Part shown: positions 57,459-64,000 of the stretch, piece after piece | Numbering within the stretch: the first letter of the stretch is position 1 | Layout of the letters: each line of letters starts with the position of its first letter | Assembly (NCBI GenBank): GCA_002709005.1 | Contig: PAPH01000022.1 | Location: 1-64,000, forward strand | DNA from: Hyphomicrobiales bacterium | Lineage (GTDB): Bacteria > Pseudomonadota > Alphaproteobacteria > Rhizobiales > Rhizobiaceae | Length of the DNA stretch: 64,000 nt | Reading direction: 5' to 3' | Made by a program: the position numbers and the translations under genes | The notes under the pieces: model-generated | Database searches by the model: none | What the model was told of the DNA's origin: nothing | What the model saw: only the letters and a program-made list of their open reading frames with translations

Positions 57459-58217
57459 TCAAAAATCCTTCTCGATTTCGTCGCGCCGCAGAAACAGTTC
57501 GGAGAACACCGGCGGCAGGTCTGCGCCGGTCCGCAACTTGTTGCGCGCGGCCCATTTCATGCTCGCCAGCATGAATTCCCGACGCATCTGTGCGGTATCC
57601 AATGTCACATTGGCGTCGTGGCGGCGGTAATAGGCGGCGACGCCGTCATCGAGCTCAAGCGAGATACCCTTCTCGACGACCCGCAGCACGAAATCTGTGT
57701 CACAGCCCTGTTTGAAGGTTTCATCAAAACGTCCGACGGTCTCGAAGACATGTGGCCGGTACATCGCCGATTGCAGGTACGGACCGCGGATGATCCTGGT
57801 GCGGCTGCCCTTTTGCGGAGCCAGCATCGCTTCGTCGAATTCGGTGAACATCTCCACCCGTCCATAAAGCACATCGGTAGCGCTCTCCCGCTCCAGCCTG
57901 GCGCGCTGGCGAGCGATGCGTCCGGGAAAGGACACGTCGTCGGCGTCGAGAAAAGCCACGTAGCGCACGCCGTCTGGAAGATTGTCGAGCCCGGTATTGC
58001 GTGCAGCGGCGATCCCCTTGCGCGGGTTCTGCAGGAGCCGGATTTCATCGAACTCCGACGCACGGCGCTCAACGATCCGGCGGGTTTCGTCCGTCGAACC
58101 GTCATCGATGACGATAATGTCGAGGTCGACGGCGTCACGTTCCGCCACGAGCGACCTCAGCGAGGCGTCGATGAAGCGTGCGGCGTTGTAGGCCGGGATG
58201 ATGACGCTAACCGGCAT
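57459..58217 (-). CDS. Family 2 glycosyltransferase
   Basis: The 252-residue GT-A enzyme has PVSVIIPAYNAARFIDASLR, IIVIDDGSTDETRRIV, and YVAFLDADDVSFPGRIARQ with the metal-binding acidic triad. The later part SAMYRPHVFETVGRFDETFK is typical of acceptor-binding regions in family 2. It overlaps the end of the kinase-like gene by 11 bases and lies directly before the second glycosyltransferase. The two enzymes are related but differ in length and C terminus, so they may add different sugars. Confidence 0.9.
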   Translation of the reverse strand: MPVSVIIPAYNAARFIDASLRSLVAERDAVDLDIIVIDDGSTDETRRIVERRASEFDEIRLLQNPRKGIAAARNTGLDNLPDGVRYVAFLDADDVSFPGRIARQRARLERESATDVLYGRVEMFTEFDEAMLAPQKGSRTRIIRGPYLQSAMYRPHVFETVGRFDETFKQGCDTDFVLRVVEKGISLELDDGVAAYYRRHDANVTLDTAQMRREFMLASMKWAARNKLRTGADLPPVFSELFLRRDEIEKDF

Positions 58218-59298
58218 CGCCGAATTCCTTCGTCAGGTGGACACCGATCGTTTCGGCGATTTCGGCGGGGTTTTCGGAGAGCAGAACGCGATAGGCAGGC
58301 AGCCGCCGGGCGAGGCCGGAGAAGAAGCGGAAGCCCTCGTCGGCGTCGCCGGGAAGCTGGAAGACCGCCGACGGTGCCAGCGCCAGCGCCGCCGCTGTCG
58401 GGTCGACGGGTTCGATGCGGGTGCGCGGCAGATGCGCGATGCGCGGCATGAGAATGGCCCGCACGGGCATCCGTCGGGCAAATCCGGAAGGAGAGAGTTT
58501 CATGGCGTCGAATTCGTACTTGCCGTGCCAATTCGTGACGCCCCACCCTCCCTTTGTGACATCGAGCCCCGCGCGTTGCAAGCCTCCCGCGTCCTGCTTG
58601 AAGATCCGGAAGGCCGCGTGCGCGATGACATCCTCACCGGCCTCGACCACCACATAGTCGTCACCGGCGCAGCGCAGCCCGTGGAGGAGGCAGGCGAGCG
58701 CCGTGCCGGATTTGCCCGATCCGCTGGCGCCGGCCAGAAGCGCGCCCGCGCCTTCGACGCCGACCGCCGCCGCATGGGTGAGGCGCCGCCCGTTGCGCGC
58801 ATGCGCCCAATGCAGGAACAGGCGCAGCGGCGATCCGGTCTCCCATGGTGGAATGCCGGTCGGATCCGGGAGGCAGAAAACGCCCGTCGCGCTTTCAGGA
58901 TCGAAAAACTGCCAGGACGGCGCATCGTGGTAAAAGCCGCGCACACCGCCCGCCGCCAGCCTGCGGTCGAAATCACGCGAACTGAACCAGGCGTCTTCCC
59001 GCCAGTGCGCCGGAGGCGCCCACCCTGGCAGTGTCGGGTCCAGTACCATCACCTCCGCGCGGGCTCGGGCGGTTTCGCCTGCGGCACGCGGCATCAGCCG
59101 GCTTTCACACAGTTCGGCCAGCTCGCGGCCACCGAACCAGACGTCGAGATCGAGTTCCGGCATGCGGAACAGCCGGTGATGGAGCCCTTCCCGCGGATAA
59201 CGCCCGGCAGCGGCGATACGATCGCGCGCATAGTCGACGATGGTGTCGAGGCAAGCCGCCGGCGCGTCGGTCACTCCTACTCCCGCGGCTTGGGCCAT
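58207..59298 (-). CDS. HPr-kinase-like P-loop protein
   Basis: The 363-residue protein resembles the C-terminal kinase domain of HPr kinase/phosphorylase. The P-loop GASGSGKSGTALACLLHGL is at about residues 190-208 and the second nucleotide motif GDDYVVVEA at about 212-220. The N-terminal 150 residues are specific to this group. No HPr or PTS gene is nearby, so the substrate is unlikely to be HPr; kinases of this kind occur beside PqqD-like proteins (HPr-rel-A systems) and in some lasso-peptide clusters. It overlaps the PqqD-like gene by 22 bases and the next glycosyltransferase by 11. Confidence 0.8.
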   Translation of the reverse strand: MAQAAGVGVTDAPAACLDTIVDYARDRIAAAGRYPREGLHHRLFRMPELDLDVWFGGRELAELCESRLMPRAAGETARARAEVMVLDPTLPGWAPPAHWREDAWFSSRDFDRRLAAGGVRGFYHDAPSWQFFDPESATGVFCLPDPTGIPPWETGSPLRLFLHWAHARNGRRLTHAAAVGVEGAGALLAGASGSGKSGTALACLLHGLRCAGDDYVVVEAGEDVIAHAAFRIFKQDAGGLQRAGLDVTKGGWGVTNWHGKYEFDAMKLSPSGFARRMPVRAILMPRIAHLPRTRIEPVDPTAAALALAPSAVFQLPGDADEGFRFFSGLARRLPAYRVLLSENPAEIAETIGVHLTKEFGDAG

Positions 59299-59699
59299 CC
59301 CGCCGCCTCATCCACATCGTGGATCGGATCCGCATAGATCAGTTCGGCGAGGTCGTCATAGACCTCCAGCCTGGGCGCGAGGTCGTTCCATTCGACGGCG
59401 ATCGGCATGGCATTGACGCCACCCTCTGCATCGGGCCGCACCAGTGCCTTTTCGATCAGCGTATCGATGAAGACCGCGCAATCCTTCGCCAGGTCGGGCC
59501 GCGCTTCCCGCAAGGCAAGAAGAACCTGCGCCGGCGAATGGCCGAAGGACAGGAGTTGCCAGATATCCCCGGCGCATCCTTCGAGACTGTAATAATGTCC
59601 ATTGGACAGATTGAGGATGACGACCTGACCGTCGAAATCCTCCGCCACCACGTCAGGATCGTTGATGACGTACCGCAAGTCGAACTCATCCCGGATCAT
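59277..59699 (-). CDS. PqqD-like peptide chaperone protein
   Basis: The 140-residue protein has a PqqD domain over about residues 1-85: DVVAEDFDGQVVILNLSNG, HYYSLEGCAGDIWQLLSFGH, and a helical region ending in DTLIEKALVR. PqqD domains bind the leader of a ribosomal peptide and present it to a modifying enzyme. The C-terminal 50 residues are extra and acidic. It is the first gene of a five-gene overlapping operon with the kinase-like protein, two glycosyltransferases and a nucleotidyltransferase. GGGAG lies nine bases before ATG 59699. No radical SAM enzyme, cyclase or asparagine synthetase is in the window, so the client peptide or protein remains unknown. Confidence 0.82.
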   Translation of the reverse strand: MIRDEFDLRYVINDPDVVAEDFDGQVVILNLSNGHYYSLEGCAGDIWQLLSFGHSPAQVLLALREARPDLAKDCAVFIDTLIEKALVRPDAEGGVNAMPIAVEWNDLAPRLEVYDDLAELIYADPIHDVDEAAGWPKPRE

Positions 59700-59756
59700 T
59701 GCCGCGATCTCCCGAGAAGAATGGATGGTAAGAATTGATATTCAACCCTTACTCGA

Positions 59757-59791
59757 GCCTTGAGAGGCAATCAAGGCACGCTTGTGCCTTG
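59757..59791. promoter_or_regulatory. Mutually exclusive hairpins in the leader of the PqqD-like operon
   Basis: The segment 59771-59779 (TCAAGGCAC) can pair either with GCCTTGA at 59757-59763 (7 bases, 7-base loop) or with GTGCCTTG at 59784-59791 (8 bases, GCTT loop), but not both. This is the form of an attenuation or riboswitch-like switch. It lies about 60-90 bases before the PqqD-like start. Confidence 0.4.
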
Positions 59792-59811
59792 CGCAGGCAT
59801 TCAGCCGGGAA

Positions 59812-59904
59812 ATGCCAGTTCAATTCGTGGAATTGGAAACTTTAGGCGCCTCTTGCGGTAGAGAGAGGGGCGCTGATTGGTCCGATTATCAGCAGCGACA
59901 CTGA
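59812..59904 (+). CDS. Possible 30-residue peptide, doubtful
   Basis: A short frame starts MPVQFVELETLGASCGRERG and ends with a TGA at 59902. It lies directly divergent to the PqqD-like operon, and its hydrophobic-acidic start followed by GASCG looks somewhat like a short ribosomal-peptide precursor. There is no good ribosome site (GGGAA directly abuts the ATG), and the frame could be chance. It is listed because no other client for the PqqD-like protein is visible. Confidence 0.15.
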   Translation: MPVQFVELETLGASCGRERGADWSDYQQRH

Positions 59905-60191
59905 ATATAAGCGGAAACAAATCTTTTAGGGCCGGTGTTTTTGGGTTTCGACGGAGCGCCAGTCCGGACGCCCGGAGGAAATTCAGTATCGGCATGCCGA
60001 AGGCGTCGTGATTTATTGCCGATACGATTTCATCGGTGACGAATCATGAGACATCTACTTAGCTTGGCGACGTTTTAATAATTTAACGATTTGTCGATTT
60101 GATTAGCTCTGGCGGAAGAGGCGCGTTCGTTCGCGGGCGGAGCGGGGCTGCGAGCCCCGCATGATCCTTCCGGCCGAAGTTCGAAACCATG

Positions 60192-60222
60192 CCCGCCCGA
60201 GATGCGGGTGTCGGGGGGCGGG
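60192..60222 (+). promoter_or_regulatory. Hairpin that would mask the histidine kinase ribosome site
   Basis: CCCGCCC at 60192-60198 can pair with GGGCGGG at 60216-60222, which abuts ATG 60223 and includes its G-rich ribosome site. Translation of the kinase may therefore be limited unless the hairpin opens. Confidence 0.35.
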
Positions 60223-62142
60223 ATGACGAGCACTGATATATTGCCCAGGACGGCGCAATCCGAACCCGCGAGCACACGGTCGCGACGCGGGCGGATCGCC
60301 GCGGTTGGCTCCTATCTGGCTGCGGCCATTCCTCAGGAGGGCCTGCGTTCCATTTTCGCCCGGACGCTGATCATCCTGCTGCCCGCCTTCGCGGTGGCCG
60401 CCGCCATTTTCCTGTTGTTTGCGCGAACGGAGAGCGACAAACAGCTTAAGCTTCTTGAAAGGCAGCAGCTCCAGTCGGCGGAAGTCGCGACGCTGAACTT
60501 CGAGATGGGCATCGCGGCCGGTATCTCCGATGCCCGCTTCCTGGCGCTCGAACAGTCCGTGAGTGCCTGGGTGGAAGGGGGAATGAGCGCCGATACGAGC
60601 TCGATCCAGGACCAGTATTCCGCATTTCTGCAGGAAAAGCCCGACTATGATTCCATCCGGGTCATCGATACGGACGGAATGGAGCTTGTCCGCGTGGATC
60701 TCGACACCGAGGGCCGGAGCCGGATCGTCCCAAGGACCGAGCTGCAGAACAAGGAAAGGCGCTATTATTTTCAGCAGGCCTTGAAACTCGACCGGGGAGA
60801 TGTGTTCGTCTCCAGGCTCGACCTCAACGTCGAGCACGGCGTCATCGAGGAGCCGATTCGTCCGACGCTTCGTTTCGCCGCTTCGGTCTTCGACAGCGCC
60901 GGCGCGAGGCGCGCCATCATCGTTCTCAACCTCCACGCCCAGGATCTGCTGTGGAATCTGCGCCGGGAAGGCGCCATTCGCGACAACAGGATATGGCTGG
61001 TGGACCGCCTCGGCTTCTGGCTGATGGGCCCGGATCCCGCCGAGGACTGGGGGTTCATGTATCCCGACCGCGCCGCGTCGGGCTTTTCCGTCAGCTATCC
61101 GGAAGCATGGTCCGCGATGTCGGAAAGCGAGGCGGATCGGGGAACGGTCGAGACGCCCAAGGGGTTCTTCGCCTTTCTCAGGGCCAATGATGAGACGGCG
61201 AAATCGCTCGCGAACCGCTCCTCTCGCGGCACGATCGTGAGGCCGAAATGGTACATCGTCTCCTATGTCTCGCCCGAGGATTTCACCGACATCACGGAGG
61301 AAGGCGAACGGCGCATGCTGCGCATCTGGCTCGCCGTGGCGCTTCTCATCCTCGCCGCCGGGTTTGCCGGCGGCTACCACTGGCATCACCGGGCGAAGAA
61401 CAAGCGACGGGTGGCGGCGCTTTCGGCGAAACTGGCGAGGGACAATCGTACTCTTGCCGCAGTCAACCAGGAGCTGGAGGCATTTTCCTATTCGGTATCG
61501 CACGATCTGCGGACGCCCCTGCGCTCGATCGACGGATTTTCGCAGGCGCTACTCGAGGACTATGGCGATGTCATCGATGACGTCGGACAGAACTACCTCT
61601 TCCGGGTGCGCCGCGCGGCACAGCGCATGGGGCATCTTATCGATGATCTTCTGGCGCTCTCGCGCGTCAGCCGGGTCGAGATATCGATCGGCGATCTCGA
61701 ACTTGACAAGATGGCGGAACAGGTGGCCCGGGGGCTGGAGGAGGCTGATTCCGGACGGACGGTCACCTGGTCCATAGAGCCCGACATCCATGGGCGCGGC
61801 GACCCGCGCCTCGTACGGGTCCTGCTGGAAAACCTTCTCGGCAACGCCTGGAAGTTCACCTCGAAAAGGGAGGCGGCGAGAATCTCGTTTACCCAGGTGC
61901 CGACAGAAGGAGAACCTCTTTACTGCGTCAGCGACAACGGCGCCGGTTTCGAGATGGAATTCGCCGACAAGCTGTTCAGTGCGTTTCAACGCCTTCACGG
62001 GAACGATGAATTTCCCGGGACCGGTATCGGTCTGGCCACGGTACAGCGTATCATCAATCGTCATGGCGGGCGCATATGGGCCGAGGCGGAGCCGGACAAG
62101 GGCGCCACCTTCTATTTCACGCTCGGAAAGGGAGACAAATGA
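60223..62142 (+). CDS. Membrane sensor histidine kinase with periplasmic sensor and phytochrome-type kinase core
   Basis: The 639-residue kinase has a first membrane segment at about 47-68 (LIILLPAFAVAAAIFLLFA), a periplasmic sensor of roughly 290 residues, and a second segment at about 364-385. The kinase core follows: H-box SYSVSHDLRTPLRSIDGFSQ with the phosphorylated His at about 427, N-box ENLLGNAWKFTSKR, then SDNGAGFEM and GTGIGLATVQRIINRHGGRI. This H-box type is common in bacteriophytochromes and their relatives, although no chromophore domain is present. ATG 60223 follows a G-run; ATG 60202 is upstream in frame. Its stop overlaps the response regulator start (ATGA). The sensor domain is related to that of the receptor at 62881. 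Confidence 0.93.
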   Translation: MTSTDILPRTAQSEPASTRSRRGRIAAVGSYLAAAIPQEGLRSIFARTLIILLPAFAVAAAIFLLFARTESDKQLKLLERQQLQSAEVATLNFEMGIAAGISDARFLALEQSVSAWVEGGMSADTSSIQDQYSAFLQEKPDYDSIRVIDTDGMELVRVDLDTEGRSRIVPRTELQNKERRYYFQQALKLDRGDVFVSRLDLNVEHGVIEEPIRPTLRFAASVFDSAGARRAIIVLNLHAQDLLWNLRREGAIRDNRIWLVDRLGFWLMGPDPAEDWGFMYPDRAASGFSVSYPEAWSAMSESEADRGTVETPKGFFAFLRANDETAKSLANRSSRGTIVRPKWYIVSYVSPEDFTDITEEGERRMLRIWLAVALLILAAGFAGGYHWHHRAKNKRRVAALSAKLARDNRTLAAVNQELEAFSYSVSHDLRTPLRSIDGFSQALLEDYGDVIDDVGQNYLFRVRRAAQRMGHLIDDLLALSRVSRVEISIGDLELDKMAEQVARGLEEADSGRTVTWSIEPDIHGRGDPRLVRVLLENLLGNAWKFTSKREAARISFTQVPTEGEPLYCVSDNGAGFEMEFADKLFSAFQRLHGNDEFPGTGIGLATVQRIINRHGGRIWAEAEPDKGATFYFTLGKGDK

Positions 62143-62594
62143 ACGCCAACAAGATCCTTCTCGTCGAGGACAACCCTGACGACGAGGCGCTGACGATCCG
62201 CGCATTTCGCAAGAGCAACATCTCCAACGAAATCGTCGTTGCGCGCGATGGGGTCGAGGCGCTCGACATGCTGTACGGCACCGGACCCTACGCCGAGGCC
62301 GGGCCGATCTGGCCGCAGGTGGTGCTTCTCGATCTCAATCTGCCGAAACTCGACGGGCTCGAGGTTCTTCGCCGCATTCGCGAGGACGAGCGGCGCAAAT
62401 CCATGGCCGTTGTCGTGCTGACCTCCTCCAAGGAGGAGCAGGACATGGTGACGGGATACGAACTGGGCGCCAATTCCTACATTCGCAAGCCGGTCGACTT
62501 CGAGCAGTTCGTGGACGCCGCCCGTCAACTCGGGCTCTACTGGCTTGTTCTCAACCAGTATCCGGACGGACATCCCAGTATTTCCTCCGGCTGA
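62139..62594 (+). CDS. Single-domain response regulator (Rcp1/CheY-like)
   Basis: The 151-residue protein is one receiver domain. It has the acidic pocket LLVEDNPDDEALTIRAFRKS, the phospho-acceptor aspartate in VVLLDLNLPKLDG (D65), the threonine/serine switch in VVVLTSSKEEQDMV, and the lysine in NSYIRKPVDF. No output domain is present, so it acts by protein contact or as a phosphate shuttle. ATG 62139 overlaps the kinase stop by four bases and GGGAG lies before it. The kinase at 60223 is its partner. The gap 62595-62842 holds no gene. Confidence 0.95.
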   Translation: MNANKILLVEDNPDDEALTIRAFRKSNISNEIVVARDGVEALDMLYGTGPYAEAGPIWPQVVLLDLNLPKLDGLEVLRRIREDERRKSMAVVVLTSSKEEQDMVTGYELGANSYIRKPVDFEQFVDAARQLGLYWLVLNQYPDGHPSISSG

Positions 62595-62842
62595 GCGGCG
62601 GGCCGTACCGAAACCGCGTGGACCTGAGGCTGGCGAGGCCGGAACAAATCCGGCCGCCTAATGCTGCTCTCCCAGGCGAAATTTAGCCTGCCTGAACGCG
62701 TGTCTTCTCTTTTCCTCCGGACAAGGTATTTCGTGAGGAACGGTTAAAGGGTACAGTATTTCTACATATATAGCGGCATCTCCGGTTTGTTCAGCCGGAT
62801 GACGCCGGACCGCAGGGGTGCTTTTCGCATCGGGAGGAATAC

Positions 62843-62884
62843 ATGCCGCCGCCCGCGTATTTTCTTCAAGACGACGTGCAATGA
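62843..62884 (+). CDS. Possible 13-residue leader peptide before the second receptor
   Basis: GGGAGGAAT, the best ribosome site in this region, stands seven bases before ATG 62843. The frame encodes MPPPAYFLQDDVQ and its TGA overlaps the receptor's ATG at 62881 (ATGA). The receptor itself has no ribosome site, so its translation may depend on ribosomes finishing this short frame. The three prolines in a row could slow them. Confidence 0.4.
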   Translation: MPPPAYFLQDDVQ

Positions 62885-64000
62885 CGCTCGCGCTGCGCTT
62901 GTCTGTCGCCATGATCCTTCTGGTCGTTCTGACGACCGCGAGTACGGCACTTCTGATCTACAAGCGTGCGGCCGATGCCTCCAGGCCGGTGGTCTTCGAA
63001 AGCCTGAAAGTGCGTGTCGGCATCATTGCGGATTCACTCGCCGACTATGTCGACAGTGCCCGCGCCGATGTTCTCGTCATGAGCGACATGCCCTCGGTCC
63101 GGTCGGCAGCCCTGCTTGCGCGGGACGGTGGAACGATCGACGGACGGAGTTTTGCTGAGCATAGGGACGAAGTCGTCGCCGAGATGTCCACGCTTGCCGG
63201 GGTCAAGACGAACTACGCCCAGTTCCGGTTGATCGGGCAGGACGGCACGGAACTGGTCCGTGTCCAGCGCGGGCACGTCGGAGGCGAGGTGGAGGTCGTT
63301 CCGCCATCCCGTCTTCAGCAGAAGGCCGATCGCGACTATTTTTCGGGCACGAAGGGGCTTTCCGAAAATTCCGTTTACGTATCCCCCATCAACTACAATC
63401 GCGAGTTCGGCCACATCGAGGAACCGGCCTGGCCGACCATACGGATTGCAACGCCAGTGCTGGACCGGAGCGGCGCCTTCCTTGCCGTTGTCATCGTCAA
63501 TCTCGATTTGCGGCCGATACTCGAGGCTCTGCCGAAGGAGGGTTTCCCGGGGGGCAACATCTATCTCGTCGATGAAAACGGCTATTACCTGATCAGTCCC
63601 GAGCCGGGGCAGGCCTTTGCTTTCGAATATGGCGAGTCCTCCAATTTCCAGTCGGACTGGCCCGGGCTCGCCGGCTTCATAAATGCACCGGGTTCGCTGG
63701 CGGCAGGAACGCTGGACGCCGACGGACGGGAACTCGTAGCCGCCGGTTGGCCGGTCGAACTGGCGGGAAAGCGACGGGTCACCCTCGTGGAGGCCATTCC
63801 CACCGAACTGATTTTCAAGGGCTCGGCGACGATGGCGCGGTCGAGCTTGATGACCGGCACCGTGGCCGTGGCGATCGCGGGGCTGCTCGCCATCGCCATC
63901 GCCGCGTCCATGACCGATCCGTTGCGCGCCATCACCCGAGCGATCGGTGCCGCCTCGAGCGACAAGCCGGTGCATTTGCCGGTCAATGCCCCCGGCGAGC
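62881..64000 (+). CDS. Membrane receptor with periplasmic sensor and HAMP linker, cut by the window edge
   Basis: The visible 373 residues begin with a membrane segment (about 5-27: LRLSVAMILLVVLTTASTAL), then a periplasmic sensor with VRVGIIADSLADYVDSARAD and DGTELVRVQRG, and a second membrane segment (about 320-343: TGTVAVAIAGLLAIAIAASM) followed by TDPLRAITRAIGA, the start of a HAMP-like linker. The output domain (kinase, GGDEF or chemotaxis) is beyond the edge. The sensor shares a clear pattern with the kinase at 60223: ELVRV, LQ-K--R-YF, a VS-----N-E-G-IEEP stretch and PT-R-A. No ribosome site precedes ATG 62881, but a coupled leader frame does. Confidence 0.88.
   Translation, partial: MTLALRLSVAMILLVVLTTASTALLIYKRAADASRPVVFESLKVRVGIIADSLADYVDSARADVLVMSDMPSVRSAALLARDGGTIDGRSFAEHRDEVVAEMSTLAGVKTNYAQFRLIGQDGTELVRVQRGHVGGEVEVVPPSRLQQKADRDYFSGTKGLSENSVYVSPINYNREFGHIEEPAWPTIRIATPVLDRSGAFLAVVIVNLDLRPILEALPKEGFPGGNIYLVDENGYYLISPEPGQAFAFEYGESSNFQSDWPGLAGFINAPGSLAAGTLDADGRELVAAGWPVELAGKRRVTLVEAIPTELIFKGSATMARSSLMTGTVAVAIAGLLAIAIAASMTDPLRAITRAIGAASSDKPVHLPVNAPGE

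Larger units (their letters stand above)
59700..60222. other. 523-base AT-richer divergent spacer
   Basis: The spacer between the PqqD-like operon and the histidine kinase is visibly richer in A and T than its surroundings. It holds alternative hairpins (59757-59791), a small palindrome CAATTC-GTG-GAATTG (59821-59835), a possible 30-codon frame (59812-59904, plus strand), and a 64-codon frame on the minus strand (59801-59995) that has no ribosome site. A perfect hairpin GCGGGGCT-GCG-AGCCCCGC lies at 60142-60160. No gene in it is well supported. Confidence 0.6.

Noticed and set aside
55295-59699. Lasso-peptide biosynthetic cluster
   Set aside because: The kinase-like, PqqD-like and nucleotidyltransferase genes recall such clusters, but the asparagine-synthetase-like cyclase, the leader protease and a credible precursor are all missing from the window.
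59801-59995. A 64-codon minus-strand frame upstream of the PqqD-like gene as its precursor peptide
   Set aside because: It has no ribosome site, ends in a basic-proline tail unlike known precursors, and its hydrophobic part extends upstream of the ATG into non-start codons.
1-64000. CRISPR arrays, insertion sequences, prophage or replication origin
   Set aside because: No regularly spaced repeats, transposase or integrase motifs, phage structural genes or clustered DnaA boxes were seen on reading both strands.

Overview
This window looks like chromosomal DNA of a GC-rich alphaproteobacterium, most likely of the Hyphomicrobiales (Rhizobiales). The basis is the GC-rich codon use, the very high density of ABC and TRAP uptake systems, the many LysR, TetR, IclR and SorC regulators beside small catabolic operons, and the orphan phytochrome-type histidine kinase paired with an Rcp1-like regulator. 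Genus cannot be fixed from the sequence alone. There is no rRNA, CRISPR array, transposase, phage gene or replication origin that I can recognise. The only RNA gene is a tRNA-Ser(GGA) cut by the left edge.

Layout. (1) 0.3-8 kb: an AtzA/TrzA-type amidohydrolase, a TRAP transporter split into divergent dctP and dctQM, a cupin, a fumarylacetoacetase-family enzyme and a TetR regulator. They appear tied together by a repeated AAAC-N4-GTTT palindrome. (2) 8.1-20.7 kb: a CoA-dependent dicarboxylate catabolic block with a CaiB-type CoA-transferase, two paralogous LysR regulators, an MmgE/PrpD protein, an acyl-CoA dehydrogenase, a MaoC/HTD2-like hydratase and a CitE-like lyase. A PAS-LuxR regulator, a thiolase, an acyl-CoA synthetase and a class I fumarase follow. 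The first part resembles known itaconate degradation clusters (CoA transferase, itaconyl-CoA hydratase, citramalyl-CoA lyase). (3) 20.9-26 kb: a TetR-controlled molybdenum hydroxylase (CoxMSL-like, with divergent CoxG). (4) 26.1-32.7 kb: a class III aminotransferase, a LysR and a PotDABC-type ABC transporter. (5) 32.8-44.8 kb: a ten-gene leftward operon pairing a ribose-type ABC importer with an N-acyl-D-amino-acid deacylase, D-amino-acid deaminase, RidA, an aspartoacylase-like enzyme and a lactonase-like hydrolase, with a divergent IclR regulator. (6) 44.9-52.1 kb: a second ribose-type importer, with a fused ATPase-permease, in an operon with an amidohydrolase, a SorC regulator and a HAD phosphatase. 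(7) 52.4-55.2 kb: a DUF2235 hydrolase and a GMC oxidoreductase. (8) 55.3-59.7 kb: a tightly overlapping operon of PqqD-like protein, HPr-kinase-like P-loop protein, two family 2 glycosyltransferases and a nucleotidyltransferase, probably a poorly described modification system. (9) 60.2-64 kb: a histidine kinase, its response regulator and a second receptor carrying a related extracytoplasmic sensor domain.

Most of the window is thus a row of substrate-specific modules, each with its own importer, enzymes and local regulator. The least explained parts are the PqqD/HprK-like operon, the shared operator family in the first 12 kb, the unusual active-site loop of the molybdenum hydroxylase, and the unknown protein at 32788-33987.
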